Source: Sphingobacterium haloxyli (GTDB lineage: Bacteria; Bacteroidota; Bacteroidia; Sphingobacteriales; Sphingobacteriaceae). Taken from it: 64,000 bases of DNA. A program made the translations under genes and the position numbers. The stretch spans positions 49,676-113,675 of the forward strand of contig NZ_PVBQ01000014.1 in NCBI RefSeq assembly GCF_002980525.1. Reading direction: 5' to 3'. Below the pieces are notes generated by a model. The model saw only the letters and a list, made by a program, of their open reading frames with translations, did not search any database and was not told the DNA's origin. This document shows positions 43,540 to 51,423 of the stretch, piece after piece (position 1 is the first letter of the stretch; every line of letters starts with the position of its first letter).

Positions 43540-44556
43540 TCAGAAATCGTTAACTGGAAAATGGACGATATCTTCCCCAAACTTTTCCTTTATCTCTTCC
43601 AATACCTCCAGAATTTCGCTAGGGTCACCTAGTCCTACCAGCTTTGTTCGATATTCCTTAAAATTCGGTATTCCCTTAAAATAGTTGGCGTAATGGCGGC
43701 GCATTTCGAAAACACCGGTTTTATCGCCTTTCCACTCGATAGATTTGATCAAATGGGTTTTGCATACCTCAACACGCTCATCGATCGTCGGACCTTCCAA
43801 TCGTTCTCCTGTTTCAAAGAAATGTTTGATTTCCCGAAATATCCAAGGATATCCGATGGATGCACGACCGATCATAATCCCATCGACCTCATATTCCATA
43901 CGCCAAGCGGCCGCCTTTTCTACCGAGTCGACGTCGCCATTCCCAAAAATAGGAATCTGAATACGCGGATTACGTTTTATATCCCTTATCATGCTCCAGT
44001 CAGCTTGTCCTTTGTACATTTGCGCTCTTGTGCGCCCGTGAATAGACAATGCCTTGATACCCACATCCTGCAGGCGTTCTGCCACCTCATATACGTTCTT
44101 AGTGTTATCATCCCAGCCAAGGCGGGTTTTCACCGTTACCGGAAGAGGAGTGGCGTCAACGACAGCCTTAGTCATGGCAACCATTTTATCGATATCCTGT
44201 AATAAACTAGCACCTGCTCCACGACACGCGACGTTCTTTACGGGACAACCATAATTGATGTCAATTAGATCGGGGTGTGCTAAGGTGCATATTTCGGCAG
44301 ATTGACGCATACTTTCGATGTCAGAACCGAATATTTGTATGCCGATAGGCCGTTCGTATTCGAAGATATCAAGCTTCTGTTTCGATTTGGCAGCGTCGCG
44401 AATTAATCCCTCCGAAGAAATAAACTCTGTATACATCATATCCACCCCGTTTTGCTTACACACATAACGGAACGGTGGGTCACTGACATCCTCCATCGGG
44501 GCCAGCAGTAACGGGAATTTGCCTAAATCAATATGCTCACCAATCTTAACAGCCAT
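43540..44556 (-). CDS. dusB: tRNA-dihydrouridine synthase (DusB-like)
   Basis: A 338-residue FMN enzyme reducing uridine in tRNA D-loops. Motifs: LLAPMEDVSDPPFR (about 16-29), NYGCPVKNVACRGAGASLL with the catalytic Cys (about 99-117), and KTRLGWDD and HGRTRAQMYKG. It converges with the flippase gene after 15 bp. A 400-bp repeat-rich gap lies upstream. Confidence 0.94.
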   Translation of the reverse strand: MAVKIGEHIDLGKFPLLLAPMEDVSDPPFRYVCKQNGVDMMYTEFISSEGLIRDAAKSKQKLDIFEYERPIGIQIFGSDIESMRQSAEICTLAHPDLIDINYGCPVKNVACRGAGASLLQDIDKMVAMTKAVVDATPLPVTVKTRLGWDDNTKNVYEVAERLQDVGIKALSIHGRTRAQMYKGQADWSMIRDIKRNPRIQIPIFGNGDVDSVEKAAAWRMEYEVDGIMIGRASIGYPWIFREIKHFFETGERLEGPTIDERVEVCKTHLIKSIEWKGDKTGVFEMRRHYANYFKGIPNFKEYRTKLVGLGDPSEILEVLEEIKEKFGEDIVHFPVNDF

Positions 44557-44603
44557 TTAATAAATTTTTGCAAAGTTACAGAATTTCTTCTTCTTCATTT
44601 TTT

Positions 44604-44636
44604 CCTTGATGAAAAAACGAAGCAAAAAAATCAAGG
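44604..44636. repeat. Hairpin element of the CCTTGAT...ATCAAGG type
   Basis: Stem CCTTGAT (44604-44610) with ATCAAGG (44630-44636) around an A-rich loop. Short elements of this kind, rich in A-runs, are familiar from intergenic regions of Sphingobacteriaceae. It begins 48 bp upstream of the dusB start. Confidence 0.5.
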
Positions 44637-44673
44637 CTGAATATGGTTTTGCTATTTTCCCTTGTTTATTCCT

Positions 44674-44714
44674 AAACAAAATAAAACTCGCTTCGCTCAA
44701 ACATTATTTTGTTT
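44674..44714. repeat. A/T inverted repeat with CTCGCTTCGCTC centre
   Basis: Arms AAACAAAATAA (44674-44684) and TTATTTTGTTT (44704-44714) enclose a GC-rich centre containing CTCGCTTCGCTC. It looks like a dispersed palindromic element. The following 95 bp up to 44811 hold nothing I can assign. Confidence 0.5.
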
Positions 44715-44811
44715 TTAACGGAATAATCTTCAGAAAAATAACCGCAAAACAATATAAGGCCATTTTATCCGTATAACCGCCAAGCGTTATTGATTGTTTT
44801 TATTTACGCAT

Positions 44812-44950
44812 TGCACAATCTCCTCCTTAACCTCTAATGCCACATCAAAAATTTTGAAATATGTAGAAATATGGTATATGCACTATCCAACCCATCAAAA
44901 TTTTTAAGTGGCGAGCTTTTTGGTTCTTTTTTGCGGGAAAAAAGAACAGA
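44812..44950 (-). repeat. Two-hairpin intergenic element, copy A (after tag)
   Basis: Related to copy B at 49041-49175. Outer stem GCCAC/GTGGC (44839-44843, 44908-44912) continues as a 10-bp stem (44847-44856, 44896-44905). A second hairpin, GTTCTTTTTT / AAAAAAGAAC with loop GCGGG (44923-44947), ends 9 nt from the tag stop codon. Shared words with copy B are CTCCTTAAC, CATCAAAA, GTAGAA, GCACTATCC and TTTTAAG. The stems are kept although the bases differ. Confidence 0.65.
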
Positions 44951-44956
44951 AAAAAG

Positions 44957-45526
44957 TTAATTCTTAAAAGAACAACTGTCCAGATGATCATCAACCATCC
45001 CCACGGCCTGCATAAAAGCATAACATATCGTAGTACCGAAAAATTTCATTCCGCGTTTTTTAAGATCCTTGGATATGGCATCCGATTCCTTGCTGTGTGT
45101 TGGAGCGGATTTTAAGTCTTTCAGCGAGTTGACGATGCGTTTTCCCTGTGGCATAAAACTGTAGAGATAATTGTAGAATGAGCCGAATTCCTGCTGTATT
45201 TGTATAAATATTTGTGCATTTCTCACGGTTGATGCAATTTTACCACGATGGCGGATGATGCGCTCGTCCTGCACGAGTTCTTCAATTTTGTGCTCATTAA
45301 ATTGTGCGACTTGTTTATAGTCGAACGCTGCAAAAGCTTTACGGTACCCTTCTCGCCGTCGTAAGATCGTAATCCAGCTTAAGCCGGCTTGTGCTGATTC
45401 AAGCACGAGAAATTCAAAAAGAACAGTGTCAGAAGATACTTCTTTGCCCCATTCTTCATCATGGTATTTTACGTATAAATCATCGTCACCGCACCAAGGG
45501 CAGCGTTCAACAGCTGATGGCATCAT
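44957..45526 (-). CDS. tag: DNA-3-methyladenine glycosylase I
   Basis: Base-excision repair enzyme removing 3-methyladenine. The 189-residue protein has the N-terminal zinc-site pattern ERCPWCGDDDLYVKYHDEEWG, the helix-hairpin-helix core (FEFLVLESAQAGLSWITILRRR) and KDLKKRGMKFFGTTICYAFMQAVG. The C-terminal VDDHLDSC contributes the last zinc ligands. Repeat copy A starts directly after its stop codon. Confidence 0.94.
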   Translation of the reverse strand: MMPSAVERCPWCGDDDLYVKYHDEEWGKEVSSDTVLFEFLVLESAQAGLSWITILRRREGYRKAFAAFDYKQVAQFNEHKIEELVQDERIIRHRGKIASTVRNAQIFIQIQQEFGSFYNYLYSFMPQGKRIVNSLKDLKSAPTHSKESDAISKDLKKRGMKFFGTTICYAFMQAVGMVDDHLDSCSFKN

Positions 45527-45590
45527 GTTTTTCTTTTTTTTAGCTTAGTGATATTATGCTAACTTTACGCCAAAGTAATAAAATTTTCGG

Positions 45591-46487
45591 ATGTATCTAT
45601 TGAAGCGTATCTTTTTGAGTAGCCTACTGTGTTTGATAATCAGCACAGCGGGGGGGAACAGCGTGGAAAGAACGGAAATAGATACGTTCAATTATATACT
45701 GCCGGCGGAGGATCGTCCTAACAAACTCCTCGAACAACTTTCGATTGAAATAAGGCAGCGCAGTATAGATCCAGTCACCTCTCTGGATTATATGAAATCG
45801 ATGGCGGAACCAACAGAAAGCATACCGTACGGACAAGGAGAGAGAAAAAGCGAACGGCCCGTGTGGGTGTTGCTGGTCGTTTTCATGTTGTTCTTAGCGA
45901 TTGCACTCGTACGCTTAGCTTTTCCGGGCGACTTTACAATGATCGTGCAAGCCTATTACGACGAGCGGTCCTTGTTGCAGATGAGTAAAGAAGATAATAT
46001 GCTCACATCCTGGCCGTATATATTTCTGTATTTCATTTTTAGTCTCGCGTTAGGCCTCTTCATCGTGCTCATGGAATCGTCTTTTGTGCGTTTTAACGTT
46101 CTCAACTTCGAAAACTATGTGCAAACGGCTTTTCTTGTTGCAATATTGTTCATTATTAAGATATTGTTAATTAGGTTTATTTCGTTTGTGTTTGAAATAG
46201 GTCGCTTGGTGCGGGAATATGTGACCGTACTTTACCTGGTTTACTTCAATAGCATGCTTTTTTTGATGCCTTTCCTTCTTGCGGTGGCGCTTGTTCCCAC
46301 GACATATTTTAAGATACTGTTAATTTTGTTCAGTATATTAGTATCTATCTTGTTTATATATAGGTTTTTACGGGCGGCGTTCCGCTTGTTCGGAAATCTA
46401 AAGTTTTCAATTTTTTATTTAATTCTGTATCTTTGCGCACTTGAAGTAGCGCCGATTTTGATATTGGTTAGAACATTGAGCAATTAA
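45591..46487 (+). CDS. DUF4271 membrane protein
   Basis: A 298-residue protein with a signal-like N-terminus (about 1-21), a hydrophilic segment (about 22-85) and six to seven hydrophobic spans (about 88-295). The domain is DUF4271, function unknown, found next to hemD in Sphingobacteria. The hemD promoter box lies inside its last codons and hemD starts 11 bp after its stop. Confidence 0.85.
   Translation: MYLLKRIFLSSLLCLIISTAGGNSVERTEIDTFNYILPAEDRPNKLLEQLSIEIRQRSIDPVTSLDYMKSMAEPTESIPYGQGERKSERPVWVLLVVFMLFLAIALVRLAFPGDFTMIVQAYYDERSLLQMSKEDNMLTSWPYIFLYFIFSLALGLFIVLMESSFVRFNVLNFENYVQTAFLVAILFIIKILLIRFISFVFEIGRLVREYVTVLYLVYFNSMLFLMPFLLAVALVPTTYFKILLILFSILVSILFIYRFLRAAFRLFGNLKFSIFYLILYLCALEVAPILILVRTLSN
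46428..46435 (+). promoter_or_regulatory. TAnnTTTG box for hemD inside the DUF4271 gene
   Basis: TATCTTTG, 63 nt before the hemD ATG, within the coding region of the upstream gene. It offers an internal promoter. Confidence 0.45.
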
Positions 46488-46498
46488 AAAAATTGAAT

Positions 46499-47266
46499 AT
46501 GCAAGTAGATGAAGCAAGAGCCAAGAAGGTAAAAAGTATCCTAGTTACCTTACCCAAACCTGAAAATGATAAATCCCCTTATTTTGCCTTAGCAGAAAAA
46601 TATAATTTAAAATTGGATTTTAGAGGGTTTATCCATGTCGAAGGTGTTCCGGCTAAAGACGTGCGTAAGGAAAAAATTAATTTTGCGGATTTTACCGCTG
46701 TTATCTTTACCAGCAAGAACGCGGTCGACCACTTCTTTCGCGTATGTGAGGAAATGAGATATGAGGTGCCAGCAGACATGAAATATTTCTGTATCTCAGA
46801 AGCTATCGCTCTTTATTTGCAAAAGTATATCCAATACCGTAAACGTAAAATTTTCTTTGGTAAGCAAACCGCCAAAGACCTAGAAGAGGTTTTAAAAAAG
46901 CATAGTAAAGAAAGATTTCTTTTTCCATGTTCGGACGTGGCTAACGAAGAAACACAAAAATGGCTACAAGATAACGGATACGATTTTACGCCAGCAGTTT
47001 TGTTCCGCACCGTTATCAGCGACATCAAAGACTTGGAAAACGTATTTTATGATATTATCGTTTTCTTCAGTCCTTCAAGCGTGCAGTCGCTGTTCGAAAA
47101 TTTCCCGGACTATAAGCAGAATAACACGCGGATTGCCGCATTTGGTGCTACGACCCAACAAGAGTTGCTCAACCATAGTTTAACCTTAGATATACCAGCT
47201 CCTACGCCAGAAGCACCAAGCATGACCATGGCAGTTGAACAATACATTAAACAAGTAAATAAATAG
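46499..47266 (+). CDS. hemD: Uroporphyrinogen-III synthase
   Basis: Cyclises hydroxymethylbilane to uroporphyrinogen III in heme synthesis. The 255-residue protein has two alternating alpha/beta lobes. Family features are ILVTLPKPENDKSPYFALAEKY at the start, DFTAVIFTSKNAVDHFFRV, and VFFSPSSVQSLFE followed by IAAFGATTQQEL. Sequence conservation in this family is low, but the pattern and the DUF4271 neighbour agree. The ATG is preferred to a TTG two codons upstream. Confidence 0.88.
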   Translation: MQVDEARAKKVKSILVTLPKPENDKSPYFALAEKYNLKLDFRGFIHVEGVPAKDVRKEKINFADFTAVIFTSKNAVDHFFRVCEEMRYEVPADMKYFCISEAIALYLQKYIQYRKRKIFFGKQTAKDLEEVLKKHSKERFLFPCSDVANEETQKWLQDNGYDFTPAVLFRTVISDIKDLENVFYDIIVFFSPSSVQSLFENFPDYKQNNTRIAAFGATTQQELLNHSLTLDIPAPTPEAPSMTMAVEQYIKQVNK

Positions 47267-47291
47267 AGGGGACTGTTGCCGAATATTTTCG

Positions 47292-47299
47292 TAAGTTTG
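47292..47299 (+). promoter_or_regulatory. TAnnTTTG box upstream of the cupin gene
   Basis: TAAGTTTG, 26 nt before the GTG start. No good -33 element. Confidence 0.35.
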
Positions 47300-47325
47300 T
47301 AAATAGTTGTTAAGCGTTAGAACTT

Positions 47326-48198
47326 GTGAAACTAAAACCAGTAAATAGTATTTCAGGGATTTCTCCAAATGACTTTGTTCGGGATTACCTCAACAAAGGG
47401 CAGCCGGTTATCATCAAAGATTTTATCAGCAAAGAGAGTCCTTGCTGGCAAAAATGGAGCTATGACTATTTCAAGGAAATAGCAGGGAGCGAACAGATCG
47501 ATATATACGGACGTGAGGAAGAATCGCAAAACCATGCCGCTAGCCCCCCGGTGGGAAGGATGAGTTTTGCAGAATATCTTGATAAAATAAGTACGGAACC
47601 TACAGAACTTCGTCTGTTCCTTTTCAATTTGATAAAGATTAGACCCGAGTTAAAAAACGATGTCATCTACAATGACGTGACTGATGGCAAGGTCTTGCAA
47701 TGGCTTCCTTATATGTTTTTCGGTGGCGAAGGTTCAGCGACCCGTAATCACTTTGATATCGACATGTCGCACGTATTCATTTCGCAGTTTCAAGGCACTA
47801 AACGGATATGGCTTTTTCCAAACAACCAGTCCGACCTGATGTATAAGCTGCCCTATAACTTTCATAGTATTGCCAACTTAAAAACAAGCAGCTATGATGA
47901 GTATCCTGCCTTAAAGTTATTAGATGGTTATGAAGCGGTTATTAATCCTGGGGATACATTGTATATGCCAGCAGGATGGTGGCATTATATACAATATGAC
48001 ACCGAAGGCTACTCCATTTCGGTGCGGGCACTGGCAAATTCAATTAGCGAAAAGATAAAAGGGGCTCGAAATCTATTTGTCACGCGTTATTTTGATGATA
48101 CTATGCGTAAAGTGTTCAAGGGTAAATGGCTCGATTACAAAATTAAAACTGCCCGGAAACGTGCAGATAGAGCGATACGTAAACGCGAGCGAAAATGA
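47326..48198 (+). CDS. Cupin/JmjC-like Fe(II)/2-oxoglutarate oxygenase
   Basis: A 290-residue protein of the cupin_8 (FIH-like) group. Iron ligands are visible: NHFDIDMSHVFISQF supplies His and Asp (about 144-158), and YMPAGWWHYIQY supplies the distal His (about 218-229). KRIWLFPNNQ is the usual 2-oxoglutarate-side strand. Such enzymes hydroxylate protein or small-molecule substrates; the target is unknown. The start is GTG. The C-terminus is very basic (RKRADRAIRKRER), suggesting RNA or ribosome binding. Confidence 0.82.
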   Translation: MKLKPVNSISGISPNDFVRDYLNKGQPVIIKDFISKESPCWQKWSYDYFKEIAGSEQIDIYGREEESQNHAASPPVGRMSFAEYLDKISTEPTELRLFLFNLIKIRPELKNDVIYNDVTDGKVLQWLPYMFFGGEGSATRNHFDIDMSHVFISQFQGTKRIWLFPNNQSDLMYKLPYNFHSIANLKTSSYDEYPALKLLDGYEAVINPGDTLYMPAGWWHYIQYDTEGYSISVRALANSISEKIKGARNLFVTRYFDDTMRKVFKGKWLDYKIKTARKRADRAIRKRERK

Positions 48199-48201
48199 GG
48201 C

Positions 48202-48233
48202 TATAGAGAGGCGCAATGTACTGCGCCTCTATA
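48202..48233. terminator. Shared terminator overlapping the trpC stop codon
   Basis: Stem TATAGAGAGGCGCA (48202-48215) with TGCGCCTCTATA (48222-48233), a 2-nt bulge. It lies between the convergent cupin and trpC genes, and the trpC stop (48229-48231) is inside the 3' arm. Confidence 0.75.
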
Positions 48234-49011
48234 ATTCCTTCACAAATTCCTTTATTGCTTTCGTAGGATCTCCCGTTTTCATGAAGTTTTCTCCAATCAA
48301 AAAACCTTGAAAACCAGCTTGTTTTAATTCATTTATCGTCTTGGGATCTGAGATGCCACTCTCCGAAACCTTGATTAAGCGGTTGGGAATAGTGTTTACC
48401 AAGTCATAGGAGTGATTCAGGTCTACAACAAAATCTTTAAGGTTACGGTTGTTGACGCCTATAGCATCTATACTGTCAAAGATGCTACGTTGGAGTTCTT
48501 CCTCATTATGGACTTCTAGGAGCACATTTAATCCTAACGATTTAGCATAATCTGCGTACGCTTTTATTTCGTTGCTATCTAAGCATGCTGCGATTAGGAG
48601 AATGATATCAGCGCCGTACGCTTTTGCTTCAGCTATCTGATAGGTGTCTACGATAAACTCTTTACGCAGCAAAGGGATGGTTAAGACCTCCCGCGCAGCA
48701 CTTAGATCCGCAAGAGCTCCCTTAAAAAAATCCGAGTCCGTCAGTACCGACACCGCCGAAGCACCCGCATCTTGGTATCCTTTCACAACCTCTGCAACGC
48801 TTGACGTACCATTGATGAGCCCCCGTGATGGAGACGCCCGTTTGAATTCTGCAATAATGCCAGTGCGTTCCGGATCTAGCACCGATTCTTTTAACGAATA
48901 ACAAGCTCTGCTAAAAAACGGGTATTTCTCCAGTTCTTCTAGGGGAACCTGTTGTTTAGCTTCCGCTACCTCTACTTTTTTTCGTTCGATTATTTTATCT
49001 AGTATTGTCAT
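48229..49011 (-). CDS. trpC: Indole-3-glycerol phosphate synthase (TrpC)
   Basis: Fourth reaction of the tryptophan pathway. The 260-residue TIM barrel has IIAEFKRASPSRG (catalytic Lys, about 52-64), LLRKEFIVDTYQIAEA, the GVNNRNLKDF loop and a C-terminal phosphate site FLIGENFMKTGDP. It is separated from trpG by 165 bp holding repeat copy B, and trpD, which often stands here, is absent. Confidence 0.95.
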   Translation of the reverse strand: MTILDKIIERKKVEVAEAKQQVPLEELEKYPFFSRACYSLKESVLDPERTGIIAEFKRASPSRGLINGTSSVAEVVKGYQDAGASAVSVLTDSDFFKGALADLSAAREVLTIPLLRKEFIVDTYQIAEAKAYGADIILLIAACLDSNEIKAYADYAKSLGLNVLLEVHNEEELQRSIFDSIDAIGVNNRNLKDFVVDLNHSYDLVNTIPNRLIKVSESGISDPKTINELKQAGFQGFLIGENFMKTGDPTKAIKEFVKEL

Positions 49012-49040
49012 AAGTCATTTCTTTACCCATTATACATATT

Positions 49041-49175
49041 TGCCCTATCCCCTCCTTAACACTAAGTGTCGCATCAAAAGCTTTGGCAACAGTAGAAGTA
49101 CAGTTATAGCACTATCCCTAATGCCAAAGGTTTTAAGCGACGAGTTTTGCTACACTTTTGCGGTCAAAAGTGTAA
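49041..49175 (-). repeat. Two-hairpin intergenic element, copy B (after trpG)
   Basis: Partner of copy A. Outer stem GTCGC/GCGAC (49068-49072, 49137-49141), inner stem AAAAGCTTTGG / CCAAAGGTTTT with one mismatch (49076-49086, 49124-49134). The second hairpin is a perfect 10-bp stem TACACTTTTG / CAAAAGTGTA with loop CGGT (49151-49174), 2 nt from the trpG stop. The rest of the trpG-trpC gap (49012-49040) shows nothing. Confidence 0.65.
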
Positions 49176-49176
49176 A

Positions 49177-49749
49177 TTAAAGTAACCAATTTTCAATCAA
49201 TTTTTTGCCATTCGTTGTTAACACCGACTCAGGGTGAAATTGTACACTACGTACATCGTATTCCGCATGGCGCAAAGCCATGATTACTCCTTCAGAATCT
49301 ACCGCTGTTACATGAAGGGATGCCGGCAAACTATCTTTGGATACCGCCCACGAGTGGTAACGTCCAATCCTGGAATCCTTAGGGAAGTCATGAAAGAGTT
49401 TTTCCGTTTCATCAGTGATAACAATGTCGGTCGCAACGCCATGTAAAGGCTTGGGCATATTGTAGAGTGTACCACCGAATACTTCCGCAATCGCCTGTTG
49501 CCCCAAGCAGATGCCTAGAATGCTTTTGGACGGAGCGTATCGACGGATAACATCCATTAAAAGCCCCGCTTCCTCTGGTATTCCTGGGCCGGGCGACAGC
49601 AAAATCCTATCAAACGGCTCGACATCTTCCAGCTTGAATTTGTCATTTCGCCATACGGTGTATGCTTGCCCTAGTTCCTGCAATAAATGTACGAGGTTAT
49701 ACGTGAATGAATCGTAATTGTCGATTACTAATATGTTGTTATGTGTCAT
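49177..49749 (-). CDS. trpG: Anthranilate synthase component II (TrpG)
   Basis: Glutamine amidotransferase that feeds ammonia to TrpE. The 190-residue protein has the oxyanion segment LLSPGPGIPEEAG, the nucleophile Cys in ILGICLGQQAIAE, and the His-Glu pair in QFHPESVLT. Its ATG overlaps the stop of ORF49 (ATGA), so translation is coupled. The name could also cover PabA, but the trp context decides. Confidence 0.95.
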   Translation of the reverse strand: MTHNNILVIDNYDSFTYNLVHLLQELGQAYTVWRNDKFKLEDVEPFDRILLSPGPGIPEEAGLLMDVIRRYAPSKSILGICLGQQAIAEVFGGTLYNMPKPLHGVATDIVITDETEKLFHDFPKDSRIGRYHSWAVSKDSLPASLHVTAVDSEGVIMALRHAEYDVRSVQFHPESVLTTNGKKLIENWLL

Positions 49750-49895
49750 TCTATTTCTTCTTCCTGTTCAAACTCTATTTCTTTGTCTTTGTATAATTTT
49801 CGGAGCGCCTCCAGCTCCAAAATCCGATTATCGATAGTATCAATCGATGCTTTGACATGCGAAAGTGTCGTGCAGTATGGTAGTGGTCGTATCAT
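49746..49895 (-). CDS. ORF49: small protein coupled between trpE and trpG
   Basis: A 49-residue ORF starting at the ATGA overlap with the trpE stop and ending at the ATGA overlap with the trpG start. Both junctions share four bases, the classic arrangement for coupled translation, which is strong evidence for a real gene. The N-terminal 12 residues are neutral (MIRPLPYCTTLS). The rest is one amphipathic, increasingly acidic helix (VKASIDTIDNRILELEALRK, then ending EQEEEIE). The IDTIDNRILEL stretch resembles the first helix of AroQ chorismate mutases, but the catalytic remainder is missing. It may bridge TrpE and TrpG, or be a relic; function is not known. Confidence 0.75.
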   Translation of the reverse strand: MIRPLPYCTTLSHVKASIDTIDNRILELEALRKLYKDKEIEFEQEEEIE

Positions 49896-51295
49896 AACGT
49901 TTCTGCAATTTCTAATGCGCGGCGTAAAGCTGCAATTTTATTATTAACCTCCTGTAACTCCTTTTCAGCATCGGAGTCCAGAACAATCCCCGCCCCAGCT
50001 TGATAGTGCAGCACATTATACTTGCTTAGAAAAGAGCGAATCATGATGGCGTGATTAAAATCACCATTAAAGCCCATGTAGCCTATCGCTCCAGAGTAGA
50101 AAGAACGCGGCAAGCCCTCATAACGGTCGATCAGCGTAAGTGCTTTATGCTTGGGGGCGCCTGATAGTGTTCCGGCAGGGAATGTGTCGCCTACTACATC
50201 AAAAGGATTTGAGGTAGGATTGAGATCACCGGAAACTTTTGATACCAAATGGATAATATGAGAGTAATATTGTGCCTCTTTATATGATTTTACGTTGACG
50301 TTTGTACAATGCCGGCTCAGATCGTTGCGCGCTAAGTCTACCAACATGACATGTTCTGCGGATTCTTTTGGGTCATTTTTCAATTCTTCGGCAATCTTTT
50401 CGTCTTTTTCCATGTCGCCTGTGCGCTTAAACGTTCCTGCGATGGGGTAGATGGTGGCTTCCCCTTTTTTGATCGTTAATTGTGCCTCGGGCGATGAACC
50501 AAATAGTTTGAAATCGCCGTAATCAAAATAGAAAAGGTAAGGCGAAGGGTTGACCGATCGGAGCGCGCGGTATACATTAAACTCATCTCCCGCGAATGGC
50601 GTGGAGAAAGCACGTGACGGTACAATCTGAAAGACGTCTCCACGTTGTATGTGTTGTTTCATCTTGTTGACCAGATTTTTGAAATCTTCATCTCTCATAC
50701 TAGAAGCCTCCCCGCCTTGGCGTTTAAAATGGTATTCTGGGAAATTTTTGTTTTGTATTAGATATTCCAATCTTTCTAGATCGGAGGATTCGTCGGCGAG
50801 CAGGTTTTCGAAGATATAGAGTTGGTTTCTGAAATGATCGATAGCGATAACGTTACGATATACATGATATTGCATGGCTGGGATCTCACGTGCTAGATGT
50901 GTACCTGCGGTTAGCTCGATGTCTTCAAAGTGCTCAATAGCATCAAAAGTAAAGTAACCGAACAGTCCAGAAGAAATAACATTCACCCCTTCAATTTCCA
51001 CCTGGGAAAAGTGCTTACGGAAAGCAGATACCTCTTCTCGGAGGTTGATTTCGCTAGCCGCTTTGTAAACGGGCTGCTTGCCCGGCTCAACGATGCGCAG
51101 CTGTTCTTTGTTGAGTGTGATGCCAGCAATCGGATCACAGCAAATATAGCTGATATTGTTGTCACGACTATGGTATTCTGAGCTTTCCAAAAGCAAACTG
51201 TTGGGAAAGGTGTCCCGCAAACGGAGATAGATGCTTACCGGCGTCGTCGTATCCGCCAGTATCTTTCTGTAGTTCGTTTTTAATGTGTATTTCAT
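49892..51295 (-). CDS. trpE: Anthranilate synthase component I (TrpE)
   Basis: Makes anthranilate from chorismate and ammonia. A 467-residue protein from the ATG at 51295, which matches the family start KYTLKTNYRKILADTTTPVS. The Trp feedback site LLESSE lies at about 35-40. The catalytic domain shows FQIVPSRAF, LFGSSPEAQL, IAGTFKRTG, EHVMLVDLARNDL, TFPAGTLSGAPKHKAL and GAGIVLDSD. In-frame ATGs at 51325 and 51352 are less likely. An attenuator and leader peptide lie upstream. Confidence 0.95.
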   Translation of the reverse strand: MKYTLKTNYRKILADTTTPVSIYLRLRDTFPNSLLLESSEYHSRDNNISYICCDPIAGITLNKEQLRIVEPGKQPVYKAASEINLREEVSAFRKHFSQVEIEGVNVISSGLFGYFTFDAIEHFEDIELTAGTHLAREIPAMQYHVYRNVIAIDHFRNQLYIFENLLADESSDLERLEYLIQNKNFPEYHFKRQGGEASSMRDEDFKNLVNKMKQHIQRGDVFQIVPSRAFSTPFAGDEFNVYRALRSVNPSPYLFYFDYGDFKLFGSSPEAQLTIKKGEATIYPIAGTFKRTGDMEKDEKIAEELKNDPKESAEHVMLVDLARNDLSRHCTNVNVKSYKEAQYYSHIIHLVSKVSGDLNPTSNPFDVVGDTFPAGTLSGAPKHKALTLIDRYEGLPRSFYSGAIGYMGFNGDFNHAIMIRSFLSKYNVLHYQAGAGIVLDSDAEKELQEVNNKIAALRRALEIAETL

Positions 51296-51354
51296 ACTGT
51301 TGTCTTTTCGTGTTGTAGCGGACATAGTCTTGTCTCGTAGCCGCTGTGCCAAAA

Positions 51355-51388
51355 ATAAAAAAAAGCCCGACGTTTAATCGCCGGGCTT
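51355..51388 (-). terminator. Attenuator terminator of the trp operon
   Basis: On the minus strand AAGCCCGGCG pairs with CGTCGGGCTT (plus 51379-51388 and 51363-51372; one G-U) around a 6-nt loop, followed by eight T residues (51357-51364 on plus, overlapping the stem base). The 5' half can alternatively pair with ACGTCGGG inside trpL (51445-51452), forming an antiterminator. Confidence 0.88.
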
Positions 51389-51423
51389 ACTTTCAAATGG
51401 TTTTGGTTGATTATGAATATTTT

